DNA of 30,589 bases from FEN-1219 sp035644475 (GCA_035644475.1 DASQOL010000076.1:1-30589); one strand, 5' to 3'; shown: positions 1 to 9,408, numbered from the stretch's first letter. Notes: generated by a model from the sequence alone, not told the origin. Numbers and translations: made by a program.

Positions 1-2260
1 GTCTTGCGCACGCCGATCTCGCGCGCGCGCCGCTGCACCACGAAGCTCGCGATGCCGAACAAGCCGAGCGCGGCGATCACGACGGCGATCAACGACAGTC
101 CCACGAACGTCATGCCGAGCACGTCGAACATCTGGAAGTTCGCGTCGAACGCCTCGTCGAGGAACTGGCGAGGGGGCGGGCGATCGGGGAAGAACTTTTT
201 CCACGTGGCGTCGATGTGCTTCAACGCACCTGCTATATCGGCCCGCGCGATGCGCAGAATCATCACACCGGGCCCGGTTTGCTCGACGGAGTACACGTAG
301 CCGTCCGGACCTTCGGCCATGTATTCGAGTGGCGTGGCCGCGGCAACACCCACGATCTCGACCGGCGGTCGGGTGATCGTCGTCGTCCGCGGCGGCCCGC
401 CGGCGCTGTCGGGCGTGCTCATCTGCACGGGGGGTAGGAAGAGCACTTGACCGATGGCTTGCCGCGGCGTGAAGCCGAGCCGCGCGGCGAGATGCTCGTC
501 GATGATGACGTGCGGCGTCGGAAGCCTGAGCTGCGACGGGGACAGCGGCTCCGCGTCGTCGGCCGGCGCCGGCGCGTCCTGCACCTCTTCGAAATCGCGT
601 CCGGCGAGCAGGCGGATGCCGGTGACCTCGAAGTAGTCGTAGAAAACGCTGCGCATCTGCACCGGGAAGCGCGTCGCGTTCGGGTCCTCCAACCGACCGA
701 CAGTTGGCGGCGGCAGTCCCGTAACGACAGCTCGGCGGAACGGCCGCGACCACGCGCCGGTGAGCCCGGTCACCGACGGATGCGCGAGCAGCTCCGTGAG
801 CAACGCCTTCGTGTCGAACCTCGGCAGGCCCTCGTTCAGAGTCAGCGTGAGACGCGGGTCCTGCGTGGGATCGGCGAGACGCCCGCGCAGCTCCGCCCGC
901 TGCATCAACATCACCGCCACGGCGGCGAGCAGGAAGCTCGCCGCGGCGAACTGCGCCACGGTGAGAGCGGTGCGCACCCAGGCAGCCCCGGCGCGCTGGC
1001 CCGTCGCGCGCAGACTGAAGATCGGGCGCACGCGGGCGAGCACCAGCGCCGGATACGCGCCTGCTACCGCGCACACCGTCACGGCCACCGCGAGCACGCC
1101 GAGCCAATAGCGAGGGATCCTCAGCGCTTCAACGGGCGAAATCTCGAGACGGATCGCGGCGGCGAGCGGCGTGACCACGAGCAGCGTCAGCGGCAGCACG
1201 ATCGCGAGCGCCGCCGCGGTTAGCACGCCGGCCTCGAGCATCGTTTGCGCGATCACCTGACCCCGACTCGCGCCCACAGTCTTGCGCACGCCGATCTCGC
1301 TCGCGCGAGCGGCCGCCTCGGCGGTCGCGAGGTTGGCGAAGTCGAGGCACGCCACCGCCAGGATCAGCGCGGCGAACACTCGCAAGATCGTGACGAACGA
1401 GAGGTCGAGCGAGCCGCCGAACAAACCGAGTAAGCCTCGCCCATGTCGCCGAGCGACAGCGGCGCGAAGCGGATCTTGCCGAACTCGGGCGGCACGCGCG
1501 CCGCGGAAAACTTGTCGAGCCGAGCCTGGATCTCCGCGACCGAGGGCCCGTTCTCGGGAAGCAGCATGTAGGTGGTGAACCAAGTCAGCTGCCACCACGG
1601 CGGGAAATAGTCGAGATCGAGCCCCAGCACGACCTTCGACATCGCCGCGAGCGACATTAACACCCGCACGTTCTTGCCAATGCCGCCCGCGCCGAGATGC
1701 GAGGGCGACGGCAACCGGAAGACACCCGCCACCGCGAGGTCGCCCGTGGCAATGTGCACGCTGCGCCCCACGGGGTCGGCTGCTCCGAACAGCTCCCGCG
1801 CCGCGCTCGCCTCGAGCAACACGGCCCTGGGTTCGTTGAGCGCATCGGCCCGCCCGGCAACCATGTCGAGATCGAAGATGCGGATGAACTCCGGATCCAC
1901 GGCCAGAATGTTGTAGGTCTGCTGCTTGTCGTCGACGCTGACCCGCAGCTGCAGCGTCTGCGTCGCGGCAATCGTGAGGTCCGGAAAATCGACCTTCAGA
2001 TATTTGACGGCCGGAGGCGAGATCGCGCCGATCGTCGGCCCCGATTCCTTCTCCGAGCCGGGCGCCGTCACCGCTTGCAGGATCGAGTAGATCCTGCCGT
2101 CGTTCGCCCACTGCCGATCGACGCGCGCAACGTAGTCGGCGATGAAGCTCGCGGTGAGGAAGCAGGCGAAGCCGAGCGCCAGCGCGAACACCTTGATCGC
2201 GGTGGAGAGCGGGCGCCGCGCGAAGCTGCGCAGGGCCGACGTGAAGTAATGTCCGAGCAT
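1..2260 (-). pseudogene. FtsX/MacB-type ABC permease, frameshifted, truncated by window edge
   Basis: This is a MacB-like (MacB_PCD plus FtsX) membrane permease of the kind found in efflux or lipoprotein-export transporters. The N-terminus reads MLGHYFTSALRSFARRPLST, followed by a membrane helix at about residues 19-41 and a periplasmic domain. After GDMGEAYS the frame breaks at about 1420-1432. One base appears to be missing, because the next frame resumes at once with LFGGSLDLSFVTILRVFAAL, the second membrane helix, then ACLDFANLATAEAA and SEIGVRKTVGAS, the usual FtsX cytoplasmic motif. The second half continues to the left edge with a repeat of that motif, AREIGVRKT. The ATG at 2260 was chosen because GGGG lies just upstream; a GTG at 2269 is also possible. 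No ATPase gene is adjacent. The frameshift may be a real inactivation or a sequencing error. Confidence 0.8.
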
Positions 2261-2350
2261 CGACCCCACTGCGAGCCCACCCCGACGCGGCGACGGCGAT
2301 CACGGCCGAGCGCGGGAGCGTACCATTCCCGCGCTTATGTCCAGTAGAGC

Positions 2351-2377
2351 TAAAGTTTTCGCGAAAGTTGCCGACCG
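2351..2377 (+). promoter_or_regulatory. candidate FliA (sigma-28) flagellar promoter
   Basis: TAAAGTTT at 2351-2358 matches the sigma-28 -35 consensus exactly. An 11-base spacer follows, the expected length, and then GCCGACCG at 2370-2377, which matches the -10 consensus GCCGATAA at five of eight positions including the GCCGA core. The predicted transcript start is about 2383-2385, on or next to the ATG at 2385. The downstream protein resembles a flagellar rod protein, which independently supports the call. Confidence 0.6.
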
Positions 2378-2384
2378 CGGCCGT

Positions 2385-2621
2385 ATGGACAAGATCTCAA
2401 GCGTCCTACCGGTCGCGTTGGGCGGCATCCAGCGCGCGTCGCGAAAGCTCGACGAAGCAGCGCAGGAAGTCGCTTCGGCCCCCGTGCGCCGCGACGAGCC
2501 GACCGAGCTCGTCGACCCGCTCGTCCGCGCGCTCGAAGCACAGCGGGCGCTCGAAGCGTCGGCGAACGTGGTGCGCCGCGCCGACGAGATGCTCGGCACG
2601 CTGCTCGACACCCTCGTCTAA
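2385..2621 (+). CDS. short flagellar rod (FlgC-like) domain protein
   Basis: The product is a 78-residue soluble protein starting MDKISSVLPVALGGIQRASR. The pattern of an N-terminal helix, then LDEAAQEVAS, then LVRALEAQRALEASANVVRRADEMLGTLLD resembles the first and last helices of flagellar rod/hook proteins such as FlgC. In those proteins the C-terminal helix reads like 'EASANVVKTADEMLGTLLDI'. The middle domain of true FlgC (about 135-150 residues) is missing, so this is a minimal coiled-coil version of unknown role, not FlgC itself. An in-frame upstream ATG at 2337 would add 16 residues. I prefer 2385 because the FliA-like promoter lies between the two starts. With that start the mRNA would be nearly leaderless. 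An 8-bp inverted repeat (2310-2317 with 2327-2334) precedes the 2337 ATG. Confidence 0.6.
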   Translation: MDKISSVLPVALGGIQRASRKLDEAAQEVASAPVRRDEPTELVDPLVRALEAQRALEASANVVRRADEMLGTLLDTLV

Positions 2622-2627
2622 TCACCC

Positions 2628-2723
2628 CCGAAAATAGGGACATGCTGGATTTTCCCGCCGCGGGCCGTCGGCGGGGGGGGCGGGCACCGTCCCTCGAAAA
2701 ATGTAACATGTCCCTATTTTCGG
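2628..2723. repeat. REP-like element, type A, inverted pair
   Basis: A perfect 17-bp inverted repeat, CCGAAAATAGGGACATG at 2628-2644 and its complement at 2707-2723, encloses about 62 bp. Inside the arms similarity continues (GCTGGATTTT against GTTACATTTTT when read outward). The element starts 7 bp after the upstream stop codon and ends 19 bp before the ATPase start. Related single arms occur at 10111 and 17397. This is the layout of a bacterial REP/BIME element. Confidence 0.8.
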
Positions 2724-2742
2724 CGGCCCGGTTTCCCCTCCC

Positions 2743-3579
2743 ATGCGAATGACTCGCGGCGAGTTCCTGCGTTGGCCGAACAAGGCCATCACCCTGCTCG
2801 GCATGTCCGGCGTGGGCAAGACCACGCTCGCGTACAAGCTGCCGCGGTCGAAGTGGTTCCACTACTCCGGCGACTACCGCATCGGCACGAAGTACTTGGC
2901 CGAGCCGATCCTCGACAACATCAAGCGCCAGGCGATGAAGATCGACTTCCTGCGCGACCTGCTGCGCAGCGACTCGATCTACATCGCGAGCAACATCTCG
3001 GTGCACAACCTGGAGCCGGTGTCGACGTTCTTGGGCAAGATCGGCCGCCCCGATTTGGGCGGGCTGCCCGTCAAGGAGTTCAAGCGGCGCCAAGGCCAGC
3101 ATCGCGACGCCGAGATCGGCGCGATGCGCGACGTGGCCGACTTCATCGAGAAGGCGCATCAGATCTACGGCTACGACCACTTCATCAACGACGCGGGCGG
3201 CAGCCTCGTCGAGCTCGACGACGAGAAGACCATTCAAACGCTCGCGAAGCACACGCTGATCCTCTATCTCAAGCCCGACGCCGAGGTCGAGCGGGAGCTC
3301 GTGCGCCGCGCGATCGCGGAGCCGAAGCCGCTCTACTATCAGGAGCCCTTTCTCGACAAGAAGCTCGCGGAGTATCTGGCCGAAGCCGAGCTCGACGGTC
3401 CCGAGTCGATCGTTCCCGACGAGTTCGTCCGCTGGATCTTTCCGGCGCTCGTCGCGCACCGGCGCCCGCGGTACGAGGCGCTAGCGACCGAGCACGGCTA
3501 CACGCTGAACGCACGGCTCGCCGAGGCGATCACCGGCGAGCAGGACTTCCTCGACTGCGTGGCGAGCGTGCTCGACTGA
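2743..3579 (+). CDS. P-loop ATPase/kinase-like protein of unknown function
   Basis: The product is a 278-residue soluble protein with a clear Walker A motif, GMSGVGKT, at residues 20-27. It is followed by KLPRSKWFHYSGDYRIGTKY, so the fold looks like a P-loop kinase with an early substrate-binding segment. A region with FINDAGGSLVELDDE near residues 148-162 may hold the acidic Walker B residues, and TLILYLKP looks like the next core strand. The C-terminal third is rich in charged helices and has no recognisable domain. I recall similar proteins annotated only as 'ATPase' in proteobacteria. The start could be either the ATG at 2743 or the one at 2749; neither has a good ribosome binding site, and the REP-like element ends just upstream. 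No partner gene suggests a pathway. Confidence 0.8.
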   Translation: MRMTRGEFLRWPNKAITLLGMSGVGKTTLAYKLPRSKWFHYSGDYRIGTKYLAEPILDNIKRQAMKIDFLRDLLRSDSIYIASNISVHNLEPVSTFLGKIGRPDLGGLPVKEFKRRQGQHRDAEIGAMRDVADFIEKAHQIYGYDHFINDAGGSLVELDDEKTIQTLAKHTLILYLKPDAEVERELVRRAIAEPKPLYYQEPFLDKKLAEYLAEAELDGPESIVPDEFVRWIFPALVAHRRPRYEALATEHGYTLNARLAEAITGEQDFLDCVASVLD

Positions 3580-3670
3580 GCTCCGTAGCTCGCATGCCGC
3601 TCGCGAATTCGCCCACAGGACCGCTCGCAAGAGCGTAGACTGAAGGGCGAATCTTCTGGAGCAGCCCCCC

Positions 3671-3943
3671 ATGCGCAGTTTGTTGTGCTCGGCCAGCCCC
3701 GCGTGGCGGAGCCGGCAACTCGTGATTACGCCCGAGCAACTCGGGCTACGCAGCGTGGGAGAGTGCCAGCAACGCGTCGAGCGACTCGGCCTCACCCCTT
3801 TGCCAATGCTGCCGTACCGGCAGGAATACTGGCGGCTCGATGCGCTACTCGCCTGGTCGCGCGGCAACGGTTTCGATCGCTTGCCGATGCTCGGCAACGG
3901 CTCACCTCGCGCCGAGAGCCGCGGCAGCCACGGCGCCGCCTGA
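3671..3943 (+). CDS. small protein, possible excisionase/MerR-like DNA-binding fold
   Basis: The product is a 90-residue protein. The start at 3671 is supported by GGAG nine bases upstream. The central part, LVITPEQLGLRSVGECQQRVERLGLTPLPML followed by YWRLDALLAWSRGN, has the order seen in excisionase-type winged helix proteins: a helix-turn-helix stretch, a wing, and an 'YRLDDVEAW'-like closing helix. This is a fold guess from pattern only. The first 14 and last 15 residues are low in information. No integrase or phage gene is nearby, so the protein is not evidently part of a mobile element. It could also be a spurious reading frame. Confidence 0.4.
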   Translation: MRSLLCSASPAWRSRQLVITPEQLGLRSVGECQQRVERLGLTPLPMLPYRQEYWRLDALLAWSRGNGFDRLPMLGNGSPRAESRGSHGAA

Positions 3944-4061
3944 CGACTAGCTCAATGACCCCGCGGGCGAGCGTGCGCCGCGGGCGTGTGTACGCCAGCG
4001 CACCGAAGCGGCCCGCACGGCCCCGTACGCTCTGGGTCTGGACTTGCGTCCGTCGATCACC

Positions 4062-5192
4062 GTGAGCACGACCACCACAAACCCGACGACTCGCGGATCT
4101 CGGCCGGCCACCGCGTTCGTGGCACGACTGAAATTCGCCGGCGACAACGCGTTTCATGTCGCGGTGAGGCAGCGCGTCACCGCGCACTTGCGGGCGAGCG
4201 GGCGGCGCGAGCGCGACTGCCCGGAGATGTACGCCAAGACGGCGATGATCTTTGCGAGCTTCGCGGCGAGCTACGGCCTGTTGACGTTCGTTGCCGACGC
4301 CTGGTGGCAGGCCGTGCCGCTCGCGATCTTGCTCGCGTTCTCGGTCGCCGCGATCGGCTTCAACGTGATGCACGACGCGAGCCACGGCGCCTATTCCGAT
4401 CGCCCGCTCGTCAACCGGCTCATGGCGCTCAGCCTCGATCTCGTCGGCGGCAGCTCGCACTTTTGGCATTGGAAGCACGTGGTCTTCCACCACACCTTCG
4501 TGAACGTGATCGGCTACGACACCGACATCAACCTCGCGGGCCTCGGCAGGCTGACACCGCATCACGCACGCGCCTCGATCCATCGCTGGCAGCACTGGTA
4601 CGTGTGGCTGTTGTACGGCGTGATGGCGATCAAGTGGCACCTCTACGACGACTTTCGACTCGTGCTCAACGGCCGGATGGGACCGCACGTCGCGCCGCCG
4701 CCTCGCGGCCGGCAGCTCGCGATCTTCGTCGCCGGCAAGGCCGCGTTCCTGCTGCTCGCGTTCGGGCTGCCGCTGCTTGTGCATCCCGTGTGGGTTGTCG
4801 TCACGTTCTACGCACTGACCGCAGCGGTGCTCGGTCTCGTGCTCGGAGCGGTCTTTCAGCTCGCGCACTGCGTGGAGCACGCCGACTTCCCGCGGGAGAT
4901 CTCGCCCGGACAGATCGACAACGCGTGGGCGATTCACCAAGTCGAGACCACCGTCGACTTCGCTCGCGACAGCCTGTTGGCGTCGTGGCTGCTCGGCGGG
5001 CTCAACTTCCAAATCGAGCATCACCTGTTCGCGCGCCTGTGCCACGTGAACTATCCGGCGATAGCGCCGATCGTGGAACGGACTTGCGCGGAATTCGGCG
5101 TGCGCTACCAGCGCAACCCCACGGTACTCGCCGCGCTGCGCTCGCACTATCGGTGGCTGCGCCAGATGGGCGCGGCGCCCGCAACTCCCTAG
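4062..5192 (+). CDS. membrane fatty acid desaturase, front-end (linoleoyl-CoA/delta-6) type
   Basis: This is an inner-membrane di-iron desaturase that introduces a double bond into an acyl chain using oxygen and electrons from a ferredoxin or cytochrome. All three histidine boxes are present: HDASH at about residues 104-108, HVVFHH at about 139-144 and QIEHH at about 317-321. The Q replacing the first histidine of the third box is the hallmark of front-end desaturases. Hydrophobic pairs at about 60-100 and 225-270 fit the usual four-helix topology. No cytochrome b5 domain is fused. The GTG at 4062 gives 376 residues; a TTG at 4044 would add six. The gene ends 19 bp from the convergent regulator. 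No electron-transfer partner is adjacent. Substrate and regiochemistry cannot be read from the sequence. Confidence 0.9.
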   Translation: MSTTTTNPTTRGSRPATAFVARLKFAGDNAFHVAVRQRVTAHLRASGRRERDCPEMYAKTAMIFASFAASYGLLTFVADAWWQAVPLAILLAFSVAAIGFNVMHDASHGAYSDRPLVNRLMALSLDLVGGSSHFWHWKHVVFHHTFVNVIGYDTDINLAGLGRLTPHHARASIHRWQHWYVWLLYGVMAIKWHLYDDFRLVLNGRMGPHVAPPPRGRQLAIFVAGKAAFLLLAFGLPLLVHPVWVVVTFYALTAAVLGLVLGAVFQLAHCVEHADFPREISPGQIDNAWAIHQVETTVDFARDSLLASWLLGGLNFQIEHHLFARLCHVNYPAIAPIVERTCAEFGVRYQRNPTVLAALRSHYRWLRQMGAAPATP

Positions 5193-5211
5193 CCGCACGG
5201 AACGAGAAGAG

Positions 5212-5916
5212 TCAGCGCAGGTTGCGCGCGTACGTGCGTTTGTCCGCGGCGTAGCAATCGCACGCGGCGAGCTCGAGACCGCGTGCGTCGCGGATCTCGA
5301 GCTCGCCGCGCACGTAGCGGATGAGATCGCGCGCTTGCAGCGCGCTCGCGGCGCGAGTCACGCCGGCGCGCCGCACGCCGAGCATGAAGGCGAGGAACTC
5401 GTGCGTGACGCCGAACGTGCTCGAATGCGCGCGATCCCTCGTCATCAGGAGCCAGCGCGCGAGCCGGGCCTCGATCACGTGAAAACGCACGCAGGCCGCA
5501 TTCTGCGCCAGCTGAATGAGTTGCACCTGCACGTAGCGTGCGAGGCGAGCCTGCACCGAGGAGGTGAGCGCAATCTCGCGGGAGAATGCCGCGGCCTCCA
5601 CGCGCCACGCGGAACCGCCGCCCTGCACCAGCGCGCGCAGCGGGGCGACGCCCACGCCGAGCAGCAACGACGTGCCGACCATGCCTTCGTTGCCGACGAG
5701 CCCCACCTCGAGCTGTGCGCCGCCGTCGATGGACACGATCAAGGACACGAAGCCCTCGACCGGGAAGAACACGTACCGGATCGGCTCGCCCGGCTCCGCC
5801 AGAACGTCGGACAACACGAGCTCGACAGGGCTGCGGCGCGCCAAGAGGCGCCGCCGAGCCGCGGCCGGCAGCGCCGCCATCAGGAGGTTTTGCGGCGCGA
5901 CCGTGGGGGTGGGCAT
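5212..5916 (-). CDS. Crp/Fnr-type transcriptional regulator (first of a tandem pair)
   Basis: This is a cytoplasmic regulator of 234 residues with an N-terminal cyclic-nucleotide-binding-like beta roll (GEPIRYVFFPVEGFVSLIVS, then LEVGLVGNEGMVG) and a C-terminal helix-turn-helix (FGVTHEFLAFMLGVRRAGVT, then ALQARDLIRYVRGELEIRD). The N-terminal cysteines that ligate the FNR iron-sulfur cluster are absent, and the cAMP-binding arginine-serine pair of CRP is not evident, so the effector is unknown. The start at 5916 (MPTPTVAPQN) has a GGAG about ten bases upstream; a GTG at 5994 would extend it by 26 residues. The next gene upstream on the same strand is a paralogue, with a 158-bp gap that can hold a promoter. 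Confidence 0.88.
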   Translation of the reverse strand: MPTPTVAPQNLLMAALPAAARRRLLARRSPVELVLSDVLAEPGEPIRYVFFPVEGFVSLIVSIDGGAQLEVGLVGNEGMVGTSLLLGVGVAPLRALVQGGGSAWRVEAAAFSREIALTSSVQARLARYVQVQLIQLAQNAACVRFHVIEARLARWLLMTRDRAHSSTFGVTHEFLAFMLGVRRAGVTRAASALQARDLIRYVRGELEIRDARGLELAACDCYAADKRTYARNLR

Positions 5917-6074
5917 GCGCGAGCTCCGGTGCAGCGAGGACACTTCGAGGGCAGAGTGACCCGTCGTCGCCGAGTCCTCTGTGCGTTGCGACACTTAACT
6001 GAGGGCTGTGGGCCGCCAGCCGGTCCCCGTGCACGATGCCGCCGCAGTGTATATGCGTTCGAGGATATGAACCC

Positions 6075-6809
6075 TCAATCGCGCTTGTGCGGCGGCAGCA
6101 ACCGGTCGGTCTCGTTCTTGACCACCGCGTAGCACTCGCACGACAGCGACTCGAGCTTTGGCCGATCGAGCACCGTGATCCGCCCACGGCTGTAGTGAAT
6201 CACGCCCTGCTTCTGCAGCTTGCCCGCGGCCGCGGTCACGCCCTCGCGCCGCACGCCGAGCATGTTTGCGATCAGCTCTTGCGTCATGTTCAGCTCCTGC
6301 GACGGCAGGCGGTCGAGCGACAGCAGCAGCCACCGGCAGAGTTGCTGGTCCACGCTGTGATGCCGGTTGCAGACCGCCGTCTGGGCCATTTGCGTGATCA
6401 ACGACTGGATGTAGCGCAGCAGCACGTGCAGCAGCTGGCCATGTCGGCCGAACTCGGTCTTCAGGCGCCGCCCCGACAGGCGATACGCGTGGCCCGCGCT
6501 CTGCACGATCGCACGGCTCGGCGTCGTCTCGCCGCCCATGAACAGCGACAAGCCGATCGCGCCGTCCTTGCCGACGATGGCGATCTCGGCCGACGCGCCG
6601 TTCTTCATCACGTACAGCAGCGACACGATGCAGTCGGTGGGGAAGTAGATGTGACGCAGCGCGGCGCCCGACTCGTAGAGCACCGCGCCGAGCGGCATCT
6701 CGACGAGCTCGAGATGCCGGGAGAGCCGCTCGCGGTCCTCGCCGGGGAGCGCGTCCAAGATTTGGTTCTTGCGCGGGTCGTGAGAATCGGACACTGCGCA
6801 TTCGTCCAT
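6075..6809 (-). CDS. Crp/Fnr-type transcriptional regulator (second of a tandem pair)
   Basis: This is a 244-residue paralogue of the neighbouring regulator with the same plan. The sensor roll contains GAALRHIYFPTDCIVSLLYV and SAEIAIVGKDGAIGLSLFMG. A long dimer helix follows, and then a helix-turn-helix, NMTQELIANMLGVRREGVT. It ends LESLSCECYAVVKNETDRLL, a tail common in this group. FNR cluster cysteines are absent. Two starts are possible: ATG 6827 (MYCGIF) and ATG 6809 (MDECAV). I chose 6809 because 6827 overlaps TAAAAT, a likely -10 box on the minus strand. A perfect 7-bp inverted repeat just upstream may be its own operator. Ligand and regulon are unknown. Confidence 0.88.
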   Translation of the reverse strand: MDECAVSDSHDPRKNQILDALPGEDRERLSRHLELVEMPLGAVLYESGAALRHIYFPTDCIVSLLYVMKNGASAEIAIVGKDGAIGLSLFMGGETTPSRAIVQSAGHAYRLSGRRLKTEFGRHGQLLHVLLRYIQSLITQMAQTAVCNRHHSVDQQLCRWLLLSLDRLPSQELNMTQELIANMLGVRREGVTAAAGKLQKQGVIHYSRGRITVLDRPKLESLSCECYAVVKNETDRLLPPHKRD

Positions 6810-6833
6810 GAATATGCCGCAGTACATTTTACG

Positions 6834-6857
6834 CTCTGTGTACGGTTGCGCACAGAG
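6834..6857 (-). promoter_or_regulatory. palindromic operator upstream of the Crp/Fnr-type gene
   Basis: CTCTGTG at 6834-6840 and CACAGAG at 6851-6857 form a perfect 7-bp inverted repeat with a 10-base spacer, a geometry suited to a Crp/Fnr-family dimer. TAAAAT on the minus strand (6831-6826) is a plausible -10 box, so the palindrome would cover the -15 to -38 region and would favour repression. Binding is inferred, not shown. Confidence 0.4.
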
Positions 6858-6897
6858 GGGCGCCCGCGGAGCCGAACGCGCCCACTCCAACGACTCA

Positions 6898-7788
6898 CTA
6901 GCCGGCGGCGAGCAAGCCCCACGTCCACGCGACAAACACGGTCCCGAGCGCGATCGCCGCGCAGACCGCCTGACGGCGGCGCGAGCGCAGCGCCTCGATG
7001 CGCGCGAAGCGCGCGAACCCGAGCCCGGCGCCGAACCCCGCGACGAAGCCGAGCAGGTGCGCGAAGAGATCGGTGTTCTCGCCGCCGGTGCCGGTGAACG
7101 CGAGCAGACCCAGGCCCGCAACGATCGGCGCTATGCGCGCGCGCCACGGCGTGTCGCGCAAGTAGCCGCGCCGCCACGTATACGCGGTGAGGATCCCGAG
7201 CGCCGCGAACACGGCCGTCGACGCACCGATCGAGCGATGCCAGGCCGGCTCGACGAGCGCCGCGACGGCGTTCGCGACGGCGGCGGACCCGAGAATCGCG
7301 AGCCACCCCACGCCGCGGCCCAAGTAGTGACCCACGAAGTAGCCGAAGAACACGCCGAAGACCAGGTTCCCAGCGAGGTGGTCGGCGTCGAAGTGCACCG
7401 TGAGCGCGGTGACTATCCGCCACCATTCGCCGCCCATGACGCGGCCTGCGTCGAACCGGCCCGCCACGAGCCAGTCGAGGTCGAACACGCTCTTGTGCAG
7501 GGACGCGAACACGAACAGGAGGATCGCGACGTAGGCCGCCACGCCCGGCAGCGCGCCGCCGATGTGCTCGACGCGGCGCTGGCCGACCGCCCGACTATTC
7601 TCCGCGAGGTACTGCGCGAGCTCCGCGGTCGCAGCCGCGGCCTGCGGCGCCGGCACGCCGAGCTCCCAGCCGCGGAAGCCGGGCACTCGTCGATGGTCGA
7701 TGCCGCGGGCGGTAAGCACGAGCGCGAGCTCACCCGAGCGCCGTTCGTCGGCAATCGCGACGGTCACCCAAGACGCGGCGTCATCCAT
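6898..7788 (-). CDS. rhomboid-family intramembrane serine protease
   Basis: This is an integral membrane protease that cuts substrate transmembrane helices. Using the ATG at 7788 the protein has 296 residues. The catalytic serine lies in GASTAVFAALG (Ser about 190) and the catalytic histidine in LFAHLLGFVAG (His about 244). HLAGN at about 137-141 supplies the usual oxyanion-side His and Asn. Six or seven hydrophobic segments fill residues 80-296. The first 75 residues form a soluble region containing GELALVLTARGIDHRRVPGF and PQAAAATAELAQYL, which looks like a small cytosolic domain that reads stored ligands or partners; I do not name it. It is larger than a rhombosortase and lacks that family's compact form. 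The start lies about 10 bp from the start of the divergent zinc-ribbon gene. Confidence 0.9.
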   Translation of the reverse strand: MDDAASWVTVAIADERRSGELALVLTARGIDHRRVPGFRGWELGVPAPQAAAATAELAQYLAENSRAVGQRRVEHIGGALPGVAAYVAILLFVFASLHKSVFDLDWLVAGRFDAGRVMGGEWWRIVTALTVHFDADHLAGNLVFGVFFGYFVGHYLGRGVGWLAILGSAAVANAVAALVEPAWHRSIGASTAVFAALGILTAYTWRRGYLRDTPWRARIAPIVAGLGLLAFTGTGGENTDLFAHLLGFVAGFGAGLGFARFARIEALRSRRRQAVCAAIALGTVFVAWTWGLLAAG

Positions 7789-7798
7789 CTCTGCTAGC

Positions 7799-8107
7799 AT
7801 GCCTGATCCTATGGACGGGCTGCGCTGTTATCGCTGTGGCGAATCGCTCGCCGCGCTGTCGTTGCCGCTCACGCGGCTCGACGAGTGTCCCAAGTGCCGC
7901 GCACAGCTGCACGTCTGCAAGATGTGCGAGCGCTTCACCACTCGCAAGCCCAAGGGCTGCATCGAGGAGGACGCGCCGGAGGTCCGCGACAAGCGGAGCG
8001 CGAACTTCTGCGACTACTTCAAGCCCACACCGAAAGCGTTCGACCCCGCGGCGCAAACGGCCGAGCAGGCCGCACGCTCGACGCTCGATTCGCTGTTCAA
8101 GAAGTAA
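7799..8107 (+). CDS. zinc-ribbon protein of unknown function
   Basis: The product is a 102-residue soluble protein. Cys pairs at the N-terminus, CYRCG and CPKC, are spaced like a zinc ribbon. Further cysteines follow in HVCKMCERF, KGCIEED and NFCDYF, so it may bind one or two metals. The end, AARSTLDSLFKK, is a helix. I recall similar small proteins as conserved hypotheticals in gammaproteobacteria. The start is either the ATG at 7799 or the one at 7811; both lie against the start of the divergent rhomboid gene, leaving almost no shared promoter space. A REP-like inverted repeat begins 7 bp after the stop. Role unknown. Confidence 0.75.
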   Translation: MPDPMDGLRCYRCGESLAALSLPLTRLDECPKCRAQLHVCKMCERFTTRKPKGCIEEDAPEVRDKRSANFCDYFKPTPKAFDPAAQTAEQAARSTLDSLFKK

Positions 8108-8113
8108 GAGATT

Positions 8114-8182
8114 AGGGTCAGACCCCATTTCGGCGGGCGGCTGCTGTGCGAGCCGGGGATCACGCGAAATGGGTCAGACCCT
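8114..8182. repeat. REP-like element, type B, inverted pair
   Basis: AGGGTCAGACCCCATTTCG at 8114-8132 is repeated inverted at 8165-8182 with one base missing from the C run. Each arm has a near-palindromic core, GGGTCAGACCC. The pair fills almost the whole gap between the convergent zinc-ribbon and rtcB genes, with the right arm ending two bases before the rtcB stop codon. The motif recurs at 19421 as a perfect hairpin. Confidence 0.8.
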
Positions 8183-8184
8183 CG

Positions 8185-9408
<1,224 letters not shown>

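Noticed and set aside
3792..5198. A 468-codon open frame opposite the desaturase
   Set aside because: The plus strand encodes three intact histidine boxes; the minus frame is low-complexity and Arg-rich.
6898..7788. Calling the rhomboid a rhombosortase
   Set aside because: It is too long, has an N-terminal soluble region, and is about 11 kb from the GlyGly-CTERM-like gene; only general rhomboid motifs are visible.
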